Assembly (NCBI GenBank): GCA_947561395.2
Contig: OX387183.1
Span: 45,192,890 to 45,256,889, forward strand
Source: Buxus sempervirens
Lineage: Eukaryota; Streptophyta; Magnoliopsida; Buxales; Buxaceae
Direction: 5' to 3'
Length of the DNA: 64,000 nt
The translations under genes were made by a program, and so were the position numbers. The notes beneath the pieces were generated by a model, which did not search any database, had not been told where the DNA came from, and was given only the letters and a program-made list of their open reading frames with translations. Shown here piece after piece: positions 47,022 to 58,690 of this stretch (within the stretch, counting starts at the first letter, position 1; each line of letters opens with the position of its first letter).

Positions 47022-48051
47022 TTAAAGATTCATGTTAACCATATGCCTCGTCAACCATCGTTTCTTCATTTCATCATCAAGGCTCAAAAATATCTCTGCT
47101 TTCTTATCATCAGAAGACAGAAAGTCTACAATATCAAGCACTTGATCATCATCAATATCTGGGATCTTACAGACCTCCTTATATAACCTTTCTACAATAG
47201 ATGTGGGCTTAACTCGCTGAGCATATGCATCTGCCATGATTTTTATGGTTTCTGTTATTGAAGTAACAGCAGAAGCAAGTGCATCACTACTACGGCTCCT
47301 CTTTCTGGTTAGACGTTGTGCAGTTGATGTTGAAGATGATCCTGCTCTTTGATTTTGACCTCCTACAGTATTGGCTGCATTTGTTTCAGTTTCATCAATG
47401 TCTTCAAGACCAACTTCATTGGGTAGTGGATCATCATTATTGCCCTTTTCATTAGTCCCCATATCAATATCAATTTCATCAGCATTTACAGAACGATCTC
47501 CATTCGCATGATCAGTTCCAACAAGAATTGCGAGATTTTTAAAATTTTCAATAACCTTGAATCGATATACTCTAGCTTCTTTGTGGGACTATTAAAATCA
47601 AAAAAAGAAAAGAAAAAAATTAGTTAACAAAGTATCATACATGTACATAATTGATAAAAAAAAATAAGAACATCTTTACTTTAAAAAATACCTGTATATA
47701 AGCATTCCACACAGCTTCATCATCTACTTCTATCATATTTTTTGTTTCATTCCATCCAAATCCACTTTGTTTGAGAAGTTCATTAACGATCCTGTAGTGT
47801 TTCTCCCATGTTTTTAAACGAGATCTTACATTTTCTTTTGATATAAGAACATTACATTTTTCATATATAGCCTTTGTTGCAGATGTAAGCGCCACTGGTT
47901 TCCATCCATTACCTGCTTTGTTTCCTTGGTGTACTTGATCAATAAGTGTTTCAGTTAATACACGATCCATCTCAATTGTCTATGATAAATATTTTCCTTT
48001 CTCTTTAGCATTTGTGTCCTGAGATTGAAATTGAGCTTCTCCTCTTTCCAT
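47022..48051 (-). pseudogene. Harbinger ORF1 (Myb/SANT-like) with an early nonsense codon
   Basis: ORF1 proteins of Harbinger elements bind DNA through a Myb/SANT-like domain and are needed with the transposase for movement. The frame opens with ATG at 48051-48049 but meets TAG at 47982-47980, at the place where the related ORF1 in this window has the conserved Trp of FSWTTKID. Translation could restart at ATG 47970, giving 281 residues from exons 47970-47692 and 47588-47022 (GT-AG intron 47691-47589), lacking the first Trp of the domain. The C-terminal region is charged, with an RKRSRSS basic stretch that could be a nuclear signal. Confidence 0.82.
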
Positions 48052-48346
48052 TCCTAATAATATGAAAAATAGATATTTGATTTCAAAAAATTCTTCCAAT
48101 ATAAAACAAAAATTGTTCTATCATGTAGAATAACAAATAGCAAAAGTAAAGTAAAGTTGTGATAAAGCTTAAACCAATAAATTTTATATAATCTCAAATC
48201 ACAAAATATCCAAGTGGAACAATAAACGATATCAATTTCAATAAGCACACTATAAATTGATGAATACATCCCAAATAATAAAAAAAACCCCAAAAATTGA
48301 ATTCAAAAGCCAACTATTTGGCATAAAAAATTAATATAAATCTTAA

Positions 48347-49689
48347 TCAATTTCGACTTAATAGAAAATCAGCAAACATTTTTTGAGCAAGATCATCTCG
48401 AAATTTTTGCCATTGCTCCGTAACTTCAATTTGTGTGATAATTTCATCATGTTCTTGTAGTGTAGGTTCAGGTTGCAACTCCTCTTCAAAATCTTGAAGA
48501 TAATCATCTGGATTGACATTTCTAATATGATTATGAATAATGCAACATGCAATCACAATTTTAGCTTGCGTATCTATATCAAAGAAAGGGGCAGTTCTCA
48601 AAATCGCCCAACGTTTCTTCAATAACCCAAATGTTCGTTCAATTACATTATGTGCCGAAGAGTGTCGATGATTAAATAACTCTTTAGGGTTTCGTGGTGT
48701 ACGACCAACCCATTCATTAAGATGGTAGCGAACACCGCGATATGGAGCAAGAAATCCTGTAGCGTTTGCATACCCCGCATCCACCAGATAATATTTACCT
48801 ACGATAAAAAGGTATTATATCATTTCATATGTTTTTATGATATTTTAATTAAATTTACAATCCCAAAAAAAAGATGAAAAAGAATACCAGTAGGAACAAC
48901 CAACGGCTTCATTCTTCTAAGGGCAGATTGTAGGACTCTAGAATCAGAGGCAGAACCTTCCCAACCAGCTAACACATAGGTGAATTTCATATCCATAGAG
49001 CAAGCCCCTAAAACATTTTGTGAAATATCTTGCTTTCTATTTCGATATCTGCCTTGGTCGATAAGTGGAACCATTGCTGGAATATATGTTCCATCTAAAG
49101 CTCCCATACAGTCCTATTGGATTTCATGAGAATATAAGTAAATATAAATAGAAAAAAACTAAAATAATAGGTTCATGTAGTATATTTTTACCGTAAAATA
49201 CTTCAATCTTTCATCATTGATGATTTCTTGAGGCGGTAAACGATCAGGAGGTTTTAAAAAGTCTTGATGCAAACTAATGACTGCATTTAACACCTTATTG
49301 ACGTACCGACTTACTGTTTTTGTAGAACGCCTAAAATATCCTCGGATAGCTCTGATTTTGACATTATGGGCAATAATGTGTAAAAATATCGTTACTTGTT
49401 CTTCCACAGTTACATACCTTGAATCACACAACCTTTGATTACATCGTAAAAGATGACATAATCTATAAAATGCAGTCTGATCAAGCCGTAACTGATCACG
49501 GCAAGTTTGGTTGCTTTCCTTGTACATTCCTTCTAAGAACCTACGTCTCAAATAGTCATCACTTAGTGATGGTTCTTTTGTAAGATATCTTTGATGATAC
49601 CATACCGCAATGACAGTCATAGTAGCTCCAACAACAGTAGCAATCATAGGCATGATTTCTTCATCACTATCATACCCATGGTCATCCAT
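48347..49689 (-). CDS. PIF/Harbinger transposase, intact
   Basis: Three exons on the minus strand, 49689-49192, 49113-48888 and 48798-48347, with GT-AG introns of 78 and 89 bases, total 391 residues, no stop inside. It acts in the nucleus, cutting and rejoining DNA at TTA targets. The catalytic triad is visible: Asp in GALDGTYI (exon 2), Asp in YYLVDAGY and Glu in NVIERTFG (exon 3). An N-terminal helical region (VEEQVTIFLHIIAHNVKIRA) matches the helix-turn-helix part of DDE_Tnp_4 proteins. The length is usual for the family. The start is the first ATG after a possible acceptor; other starts are possible. It ends TTTTGAGTC-side at 48347 with a normal stop. Confidence 0.92.
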
Positions 49690-51742
49690 CCTATATGTGA
49701 TAATTAAAATATTAATAATAAACTCATCACTTATGACATACTAAAAGAGTTCAACATTTACACACAAAAAATGATATTCAAACAATTTTCACAATAATTA
49801 ATTTTTAGTATACGAGTTGTGTTTAAGCCACTTATAATGTATAAAGCAAAAAAAAAACAAAAAAAAAGAACAATCCATGCAAAGTAAACATGAGAAATAT
49901 TACCAATAATAAATCTAGGTGAAAAACTAAACACAAACAATGACTCAAAACTCAATAATTCTTTATTTGGTCCTGGAATTTGAGTAAGCATTTAGGTCAG
50001 AATCTGGGTATGATAATTTAAGTTAATGAGAAAGGCTGAAGTTGGCTGTCTAGGATTTGTAATTTTTCAGAGTTCAAATATGTGTTGTGGGGTTTTGAGA
50101 AGTGTAAGGTCAGCATAGCTAAAAGTTGATGTAATGGACTGAAATCTCAGAAGCAATGCCCTGAATATTCAAAATCTGTCTACTTTCAAATAGATGAGAA
50201 GTCAACTAGCTAAGGCATAAAAGTGTAGGCAACAGAGCTGCAAGATTTCAGTGTTAAACATGGTCAGTGACTAATGCTGTGACCCCATGAGGTTATTTGG
50301 AGAACATGGTAAAGGTTGATGATTGTCTGGGCAGATTCAAGTCACAGACTGATAGCATATATGCAACCCAAACATGATATTCTTCAAAAAATTCCATATA
50401 GTAACCAGTTTCCACATTGTTATAAATTACATGATGGAACTCTTGAAGTTCAAATTTTGACATATGGGACAATGCAACAAACAGATAACATGCATTAACC
50501 AACTTATTGGAATTCAAAATATATATATATATATATTATAGACATGATAGATCCCATGAATAATATCTTTCCAACAATCACCATTTGAAATAAAAATCAG
50601 TTGGTTTATTATGCATAATTTCATTAGTAATTTCTTATAAAGAAAACAAATAAAGAATGCTTTGCTGCATTCAACACATTGATTATGGACTACCATTCAG
50701 TCAAACACAAGGAAATCGCAACAATTTAATCAGTCTTTCTTTCTTTATCCTTGTTCAGTTAGATTGCTAAGACTTTTTCTATGAGAAATCTTTAAAATAA
50801 ATTCAAAGTTGTCCTCCTTTTTCCTCTCTCTGATCGAGCAGATCTGTGGCAAGTTGGTAAGTATATCACAATGAGTTTTCAACCCTGTAATGATGCACCA
50901 ATATTCACAGAGAACTTAGAAAGCTGCATCTTCCTTGCTCGTTTAGCACCTAATTCAAATCCTCAAGATAGACTTAAATTGAATAATGTTTGAATTGAGT
51001 TCCATCAATACTCATCTTTAATAGCTTATTCAAAATCATTAGAAGTAGGACACTGCATTGATCATCATGCCATAAGCAAGATATACACTGCGGCTCCTCT
51101 TTCTTGCATTTTGTATCCTTACTCTTCAAATTTTTGTAAAGGTAGAACACGAATAGGTCAAAAACTACATTATTTCTTTTAATTTGTACCTGGGACTCGT
51201 CTGTACTAATAGGATGTTCTTGCAAACTTTCCAGTCAGTAACTCCTTCACCATCTCATCTTCGTGAAACTGAAGCATCTTGGTTGTATTATTTTTAGAAA
51301 AGAATGAAGCCTTTGTCTCGTCTTTTGGGGAATTTCCCTCATGACACTATTTGAAACCCTTTCTATTTAGAAGATGGTCACGTAAAAAAAACTCCTTTCT
51401 ATTTAAACCCCTGCAAGAATCTCCACTTGATGCTCCAAACAAAAGCCATGTGGGGTAATTGGTAAGTGGAGAAGAGATTAAAACAAATATTTGCTCGGTA
51501 TCAGTCAATCTCTTCGGTCGACGGATTTCAATGGTGTCTTACTTACAGCAGTCTATGGTCCCAGCAAACCCAGAATTAGAGAGAGAAACGGATCAAAACA
51601 GAGTAAAAAATTAAACAGAAAATAAAAAAGGTACCTGATTACAAACTTTGTAAAAGCTTTCAGAGTTAACCCACCACACAATGCAGAGAGTTAAAGAGAG
51701 AAACTGAGAGAGGTTTTCTTCAAGATCAGTCCAAGATAACAG
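49690..51742. other. Non-coding part of the young Harbinger
   Basis: No coding region is recognised. A short (TA)n run lies at 50519-50537. This is probably the promoter side of the transposase. Confidence 0.5.
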
Positions 51743-51985
51743 AGCAGTCGAAGAAGAAGACGTTCTGGGGAAGGCTGTTGTTGAAGAAGAAGAGCAGTCC
51801 AAAGTCGAGACGTTCTGGGGAAGGCTGTTGTTGAAGAAGAAGAGCAGTCCAAAATCAAGATGTTCTAGGGAAGACGCTCTGGGGAAGGCTGTTGTTGAAG
51901 AAGAAGAGCAGTCCAAAATCGAGATGTTCTGGGGAAGATGCTCTGGGGAAGGCTATTGTTGAAGAAGAAGAGCAGTCGAAGTTTT
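51743..51985 (-). repeat. Subterminal tandem repeats in the young Harbinger
   Basis: About four units with GGCTGTTGTTGAAGAAGAAG and GAGCAGTCCAAA, of about 60 to 75 bp. They lie near the end that precedes the transposase. Subterminal repeats can be binding sites for the transposase or ORF1 protein in DNA transposons; here this is inferred. Confidence 0.7.
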
Positions 51986-52215
51986 TTGACTATAGTCGTC
52001 GGGAAGATTATCAAACGAGGAGAGACCTAATTCGTACGTGATTTGTAACTCACGTGAATTAGAAAAAACACCCCCTTAGGTCTGACTTATGATTCTTATG
52101 ATACGCAGGAATTGAGGTCTAAAAAAGTCATGTGGGATTTTAAATTCTTATAAGAATTGGTGAGCCAAACACCGGAATTGGAATTTTTTTGTCTCAATTC
52201 CAATTCTCACCCTCC

Positions 52216-52239
52216 AATTCACGCGATCCAAACGGACCC
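52216..52239 (-). repeat. Right terminal inverted repeat
   Basis: The reverse complement begins GGGTCCGTTTGGATCGCG, matching the left end. Followed by tta at 52240-52242. Confidence 0.92.
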
Positions 52240-52242
52240 TTA

Positions 52243-52986
52243 AATTAATTGAATAAATGTCCAATCCTCTAACTTTAAAAACCAATATTAAAGGAGGCCA
52301 AGGTGGGATTTTGGCCCCCCAATACGCCATACAAGCCTGACTCTTTTTTGACCTTAGTCTATTGTTTTGGCGGTTCAGTGAAATTGTGTTATTGGCTTTT
52401 TTTGTAAATGATATTGCTTTTGGGACTGAATTTTGTATTGGGGATTGACTTAACATTAATGGTCTGGCTTGGTAAAGTCAAACCTAAACCTAATCCATTT
52501 AAAATATCTTAAGCATTTAGTCAGGCCATGCGATCTTTTTTAATCTACTTTATATGTTTAGTAATTCAAAATGACAATCATGTCATCTTTTATATTGGGT
52601 TTGGTAACCAAACCAGATGAAATGGTAATCAATTCTAACACCTCTTGTGTTATACTTGTCCTTCCATACAACTAATTTTTGTCATCTTCTCCAAGATTGG
52701 ATCCCAGTATTTGGGGTTATTCTTGTATTCTTTAAAATACAAAACTGTTAACTTTGAATGGTTTTTTTGTTGGTATAATCTGATACATTTCTCCCTTTTA
52801 TGACGATTTATGTGTGCATTAAAATTTTAAAAGCATTCAAACAATATTTTCAGTTGTTTTGAAGTGAGAATGTCTACAATTGGATCAATTGAAACCTTTA
52901 TTACTTATAACATGGTAAAATAATTTCTAGTAACATATTTCCTAACATTAATTTTGCATGTTTCTCCTGATGTTCGAAGTTGAATA
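52243..52986. other. Outer Harbinger spacer
   Basis: AT-rich sequence before the ORF1 pseudogene. No gene is seen. Confidence 0.45.
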
Positions 52987-53954
52987 ATGAATAAGCCTCA
53001 AGGAGAAGCATCTGAGATGAAAGAGAAAAAGAATTTTAGTTGGACAACAAAAATTGACAAATGCATGTTAGAAGGGCTCCTGGAACAAATGCAAGTTGGT
53101 CAAAAACCCCGATAGGAGCTTCTCCAACACGGCATATATGAAGGTTTCTGTCACTTTGTTTGGAAGGTTTAATATTATCTGTAGCGTCCAAGACTTGAAG
53201 AATCGACTGAAAACATTGAAAAAGAACTTTGGAATTGCTCATGACCTTCTTAATGCTAGTGGTTTTAGTTGTACCACTAATGGAATGGTACAAGCTGAAC
53301 CAAAAGTGTGGGTTGAGTATGTAAAGGTGTGTATTTATATTTTCATATAATGCAAAACATGTGTTCATGGATCTCTAATATTCACATTGTGGTACTTGGG
53401 CAAAAACATCTAGATGCAAAACACTTCCAGACAAAGCCCATTTTGAACCATGAAAGTATGTATACGCTCTTCGGAAAAGATAGAGCAACTATTTAACATG
53501 GTGAGACTGCAAAGGAAAGGCGTTTAGGGTATGAAAAGGAAGGAGTTGAAACAAGTGTGAACAAAGTAGAGTATAATTTCGAAGAGAATGAAGGTGGGAT
53601 ACAAAATGTTGTTGAAAGCATCATCAACCAGCCATCTGCAAGTAAAGGTAATTCGAGCAAAAAACTAAGAGAAATAGACTCATTGGGTGAAGAGTTGAGA
53701 GAACTTAAAAGTGCAATAGATACAGTTGCAAAGGCACTTGGGGGCAATGCCCGGTCATACATAGAGGAAGCATTGTTTGATGAAGTAATGAAGATAGAAG
53801 GCTTGGATGAAGACTATTAGATGAGAGCGTATGACTACATTTCTGGAGATATTATCAGGGCTAGATCTTTTATAGAAGTCCCACCAACACGATGCAAGCA
53901 ATGGTTAGAGATGAAGATGGGAAACAATAATTCTACTTTGCCATAATTAAACTT
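52987..53954 (+). pseudogene. Harbinger ORF1 (Myb/SANT-like), dead copy
   Basis: Starts ATG at 52987. The Myb/SANT-like domain begins FSWTTKIDKC and is interrupted by a one-base frameshift and a TAG near 53111-53116, in the CAAAAACCCCGATAG stretch, after which the frame continues as RSFSNTAY. An intron follows VEYVK near 53330, and the second exon has TAG codons (for example at 53493-53495 and 53818-53820). The C-terminal segment (LRELKSAIDTVAKAL) resembles the helical end of Harbinger ORF1 proteins. It is the partner gene of the pseudogene at 43868-45249. Confidence 0.8.
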
Positions 53955-54225
53955 GTTAGTAAACTTTTTGTTAAGACTCTTCCTAGACTTTAATTTATGG
54001 CTCAGTTGTGATGTAACTCGGATATAAGGGTTTTTGGATTGTTACTGATGCTATGATATATGCATTGTATTTAGTAATGCTTATTCAAGTTGCAAGTTTT
54101 AGTTTGGGGTTGTGTAGACACCCCAAATTGCACTAAAAATGAGAAAATAATTGAAAATATTAATTGGGATTTGAAACAGGTCAAAAAAGTATAAAATCTG
54201 GCCAAATTAGTCATGACCGTATTTT

Positions 54226-54319
54226 GTTTACGGTCTAGTCATACCTGCAGTTGATATACGGTCACGGCGTGCCCGTATTAATAATACGGGCAGGGCGCAA
54301 CCGTAATATATATACGGTC
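54226..54319. repeat. Palindrome cluster in the LTR of element 2
   Basis: Three to four imperfect palindromes with CCGTAT or CCCGTAT and ATACGG or ATACGGG arms (for example GCCCGTATTAATAATACGGG). Same position relative to the TATA box as the CCGGATAC cluster of element 1 but a different arm sequence. Confidence 0.82.
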
Positions 54320-54527
54320 ACAGGGGTCTTTGTGCGAATTTAACCTTTTTAATTTTTGAGCCTTATCTGCACCCAAATATCTCTCTTGGATAAGCGAATT
54401 CTCTTATTTATCTATTCGAATTATCTCATTTATCCTTGTGGATAAAGGATTGGCATGATCTTGTGTTTAACTCAAACTGAAACTCTATCTTGCCAAACCT
54501 TGGACCAACCATACCCCTGTGCTTGCC

Positions 54528-54535
54528 TATAAATA
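54528..54535 (+). promoter_or_regulatory. TATA box of element 2
   Basis: TATAAATA within GCCTATAAATAG, about 210 bp after the palindromes and about 107 bp before the splice donor, as in element 1. Confidence 0.75.
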
Positions 54536-55939
54536 GAGGTGAGATTCTCAAGCTAAAGGCCACGAAATTTTGAGTTCAAGGAAGTCTAAGAAGCTCCAAG
54601 AAAAGAAGAGGAACCCCTGCTGCTTTGCTTGCTCAATCCAGGTAAGTCCCCTATCCTTTTTTATTTTCTGTCTTCAATTCTAGAAGTAATAGGATCATCT
54701 CTATTGCTGTAGAATAAGGCCATATCTATTTTCGTATCCCTAAACTTGTCTCCAAGTACCTCAAGAGTCTCTCTAGCCGTAAAACGTGAAGAGAGAACTA
54801 GGGGAAAGGGGAACAGGTGGATCCCTAGAATAGAACCCCATATCTGTTTTTTTTCTTTTGTTCATAGAATAAGGCCTGTGATTGTGTTTGTGTAACCAAA
54901 CCTATCTCTAAGTACCTCAAGAGTCTCTCTAGCCGTAAAACGTGAAGAGAGAACTAGGGGAAAAGGGGAACAGGTGGATCCGTAGGGTAGACCCCCATGT
55001 GCTCTAATTTGTGAGATGTGGCTGTTTTAAATATCCTGATCATGTTTTAATGCTTTTTATGATACATCTGAATGAATAACATGAATCTATGATGTTTATA
55101 GCATGAGATCCCCACTTTTTGATAAAATTTGGATTTTTGCCACTTTTGCACCTACAGCACTGTTTTCGTGATTTTTGTGGTTTTAGGCTAAGATCTTGGA
55201 TTTATCATGATCAATATGGTAGATCTGAATCTAGAAGCCTAAAAATAAATCCTAGGGTTTCATGAGATGATTTTTAAATTGTTTTTCATTATTGAGAGAA
55301 GACCCTACGGTCTCAGTTCTCCCCTTTTGGTGTTCTTCATCAACGTGGGTATTTTTGGTTTTTATTTTCTAATTTAATGTGAAATTTGGGCTTTATCTAT
55401 GTCCTGGATTGTTCAAGTTCAATTTTGAAATATTTTATAAAAATCATATTTTTCTAGATTTCTAGAATTTTGACTTGAAGCCAGATTTTTGGATTTTTCA
55501 CTTTAAATTGATTTTATTGGATTTTATCTCAATTTTATTTTGATCATGAAACCCTAGGAATGGTATGATCATGTTTGATCGTTCTGGATCAATCAGACTA
55601 TTCATATGAAAAAACCATACATGTTTGTCTTTTTTGTGATTTTGTGTGATTTTTATAGCAAGCTTTTTCCTTTATTGCAAACATGAACAATGCCTGGCAA
55701 CCACCTTGTGTGGATGAATAGGGGTGCCTAACACCTTCCCCTGTTCATAACTTAATCCCCTTACCCATCTCTGGTTGTTTTTTTAGGAGGGATATTTTGC
55801 CCTAAAATTTGCCTTTTGTGCTTATTTAATATTTTGGTGTCCATTCACACCTAAATTGAATGGTGGCGACTCTTTGTTTTATTTAATCCCGTGTGATGAT
55901 AGAGGAAATCATTAAATCGATTTTCCCATGTCTCACAAC

Positions 55940-55957
55940 TGGCGACTCTGCTGGGGA
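55940..55957 (+). promoter_or_regulatory. Primer binding site of element 2
   Basis: TGGCGACTCTGCTGGGGA two bases after the LTR. It differs from element 1 only at the fourth base (C rather than A), consistent with a tRNA-Arg primer. Confidence 0.78.
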
Positions 55958-57173
55958 CTTGTGGATTTGAGCCTTTTTGGTGTTTTAGTTCATGTTTTTT
56001 ATATTTTTTGATTTGCTTGCTATTTTGTGTTCTTAAGCATGTTGAGTATGTTTTAAATATGAATTATTGCTTAAGAATTCATGGGGGTAGAAACATGCTT
56101 AATTTTGATTTATAGGATTGTTTCTACAAACATGCGTAGGGGAGGTCCGTTTTGATGAACTATGCTTATTTCTTGCTATATTTTTATGATAGCATGTTTT
56201 AATTTTCAGCATGATCTCCATGATGATTTTGGGTGTATAACATGATCATATGTTTGCATGATAGATGATTTTTTTTATGAGCATGTTTTGGGTGCTATAG
56301 GATTGCTTTATTTACTTGTTTATTTTAAATATGCTTTCCTATTATGCCTTGGTTTGTTTATGCATGGCTGCGAAAAGAGTGGCAAGGGTTTGGGACGTTG
56401 TGAATGCACCCTATTTTTACAATGCACTGTGCACCTTTTGTTTTTACACGGCCTACCCTTAACCTATAGGAAGTTGAACCCGAATGTGTGTAGCTTGGCG
56501 CAACGAGGTCGATACTTCGGAAAGTGAAAGTGAAAACATTCACCTTAGAACTTTGAGCTAATGATGTGATGATAATGTGGATCTGGGATTCTGGTCATCA
56601 CTAGGCTTGAGTGCTAAGTTGCCATTAAGCCAAAACCCAAAACCCCTACGCTTGAAGGTGGAGTTACACGTTTTTGGCTAAAGTATACAATTACGTGGGG
56701 ATATGGGTTTGTATGATTTTGGGAAAGCCGTGTGCATGGCTTACAAACCAGGGCATAATGCAGATGCCATATTGAAGGTAAACAAGGTAACAAGGTAATC
56801 CTATTGCTTTGCATTATTATCATGTCATGGGGGTGTCATGGTGCCCATTGGTTGGGGACAAAATTGGTCCCAAATATGTTTGTTCTTAAACATGGTGTAG
56901 CCCATAGGAAGAGTTTCCAACTCTGTTTAGAATCAATCCTACCCTATGTTCATACAAGAGGCAACAAAAGGGTACCAAATTCTTGAGTATGGTGTCAATT
57001 TGGAGGGTACATGTGCCTTCCTAAACATGTGTTTTAACAAAAAGGTCAAGGTCCACTTTGGGACAGTTTAGAAGCCTTGCACTGGGTGAACCGTATGTTT
57101 GGATGAGCAATTAAAGTGATCAAACCATGTAGAAACTCGAAAAATATAACAGGGTTTCGTAAAACAGCATTTA
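55958..57173 (+). other. Leader of element 2, non-coding
   Basis: No coding region is supported. Parts such as GCATGGCTGCGAAAAGAGTGGC recall element 1 (8514-8535). Confidence 0.55.
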
Positions 57174-57295
57174 GTACACGGGCTGGGCTTGCCCGTATTA
57201 GTTATACGGGCAGGGTTCGCCCGTGGATTCCATACGGTCACGGCTGGCTCGTAATTTGAATACGGGCATGGCTGGACCGTACTGTGTATACGGTT
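57174..57295. repeat. Palindrome cluster in the leader of element 2
   Basis: Arms such as GCCCGTAT...ATACGGGC and CCATACGGTCACGG, the same type as in this element's LTR and unlike the CCGGATAC type of element 1. Confidence 0.8.
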
Positions 57296-57424
57296 TTATC
57301 GGAAAATTAAATTTTAATCAGTTTTTCTTACTAAAATCTTCCTTTAACCCTTAAATAATAATAAAGGGAAACAAGTTTGAATAAAATGCTTCAGAAAAAA
57401 AATAATTGAATAAAAAAAATGTGT

Positions 57425-58690
57425 GAGAGAAAGGTTCCTTGGGCTTCTGAAAGCCTTTGAATTTCAGACTTTTTCTCAAAAACTCCTTGGGCCTCTGAAA
57501 GCCTTTGAATTTCAGACATTTTTTCAAAAACTCCTTGGGCCTCTGAAAGCCTTTAAATTTCAGACTTTTTCTCAAAACTCTTTGGGCCTCTGAAAGCCTT
57601 TGAATTTCAGACTTTTAATCATTTTTTGGGCCGTCTATAAGCCTCTGAATTATAGACACATATCCTTTTTGGGCCGTCTAAAAGCCTCTGAATTTTAGAC
57701 AAACCTTTTCTTTGGGCCGTCTATAAGCCTCTGAATTATAGACACATATCCTTTGGGCCGTCTAAAAGCCTCTGAATTTTAGACAATCATTTCTTTGGGC
57801 CATCTAAAAGCCTCTGAATTTTAGACAAATCATTTTTTGGCCGTCTAAAAGCCTTTGAATTTTAGACAAACCTTTTCTTTGGGCCGTCTATAAGCCTCTG
57901 AATTATAGACACATATCCTTTGGGCCGTCTAAAAGCCTCTGAATTTTAGACAAATCATTTCTTTGGGCCATCTAAAAGCCTCTGAATTTTAGACAAATCA
58001 TTTTTGGGCCGTCTAAAAGCCTCTGAATTTTAGACAAACCTTTTCTTTGGGCCGTCTATAAGCCTCTGAATTATAGACACATATCCTTTGGGCCATCTAA
58101 AAGCCTCCGAATTTTAGACAAATCATTTTCTTTGGGCCGTCTATAAGCCTCTGAATTATAGACACATATCTTTTGGGCCGTCTAAAAGCCTCTGAATTTT
58201 AGACAAATCATTTCTTTGGGCCGTCTAAAAGCCTCTGAATTTTAGACAATCATTCTTTTGGGCTGTCTAAAAGCCTTTGAATTTTAGACAAATCATTTCT
58301 TTGGGTCGTCTAAAAGCCTCTGAATTTTAGACAAATCATTTCTTTGGGCCGTCTATAAGCCTCTGAATTATAGACACGTATCCTTTTTGGGCCATCTAAA
58401 AGCCTTTGAATTTTAGACAAATCCTCTTTGGGCCGTCTATAAGCCTCTGAATTATAGACACATATCCTTTGGGCCTCTGAAAGCCTTTGAATTTCAGACT
58501 TTTTTCAAAAGTATCCCTGGGCCTCTGAAAGCCTTTGAATTTCAGACTTTTTCCAAAAAAATCCCTGGGCCTCTGAAAGCCTTTGAATTTCAGACTTTTT
58601 CCAAAAATTTCTTGGGCCTCTGAAAGCCTTTGAATTTCAGATCTTTTTTCTCTTTTTGTGGGACCTGTTGGAAGCCCTAGAATATTCCAA
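57425..58690 (+). repeat. Tandem hairpin array of element 2
   Basis: Roughly 28 units. The outer units are about 54 bp with stem CTGAAA/TTTCAG; the middle units are about 42-44 bp with stem TCTAAAA/TTTTAGA or TCTATAA/TTATAGA; the last is TTGGAA/TTCCAA as in element 1. The loop is GCCTCTGAA or GCCTTTGAA in nearly all, and each unit has a GGGCC before the stem. The stem pairs change together while the loop stays, a pattern expected of a selected RNA or single-strand structure. Minus-strand open frames through it are by-products. Confidence 0.9.

Larger units (their letters stand above)
46360..52239 (-). mobile_element. Young PIF/Harbinger element, TTA duplication
   Basis: 5880 bp with inverted ends GGGTCTGTTTGGATCG (46360 onward) and, on the other strand, GGGTCCGTTTGGATCG (from 52239), extending to GTGAATT with two mismatches in 24. 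It is flanked by tta at 46357-46359 and 52240-52242. It encodes a transposase and an ORF1 protein, both on the minus strand, with transposase upstream. The subterminal phrase GGTGTTTGGCT also occurs at both ends. The transposase is intact; ORF1 has a nonsense codon. Confidence 0.94.
43868..53954 (+). mobile_element. Decayed PIF/Harbinger element (outer; ends not found)
   Basis: A transposase pseudogene at the left and an ORF1 pseudogene at the right, both on the plus strand, flank a younger Harbinger of the opposite orientation. The two broken genes have the expected partner types, so they are taken as one old element split by the younger insertion. Its own inverted ends and TTA duplication were not identified, and the solo LTR at 40330 and element 2 at 54113 lie close on both sides. 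Confidence 0.65.
54113..55937 (+). repeat. 5' LTR of element 2
   Basis: 1825 bp, ending TCTCACA. It carries palindromes of the CCGTAT/ATACGG type (54226-54319), a TATA box and a CCAG|GTAAG donor. It contains an internal tandem duplication of about 140 bp (54706-54990: phrases AGTACCTCAAGAGTCTCTC and AGCCGTAAAACGTGAAGAG occur twice). Start and end match element 1. Confidence 0.93.

Noticed and set aside
57425-58690. CRISPR-like regular repeats
   Set aside because: No unique spacers of constant length, units are near-continuous tandem copies, and the DNA is plant retrotransposon sequence.
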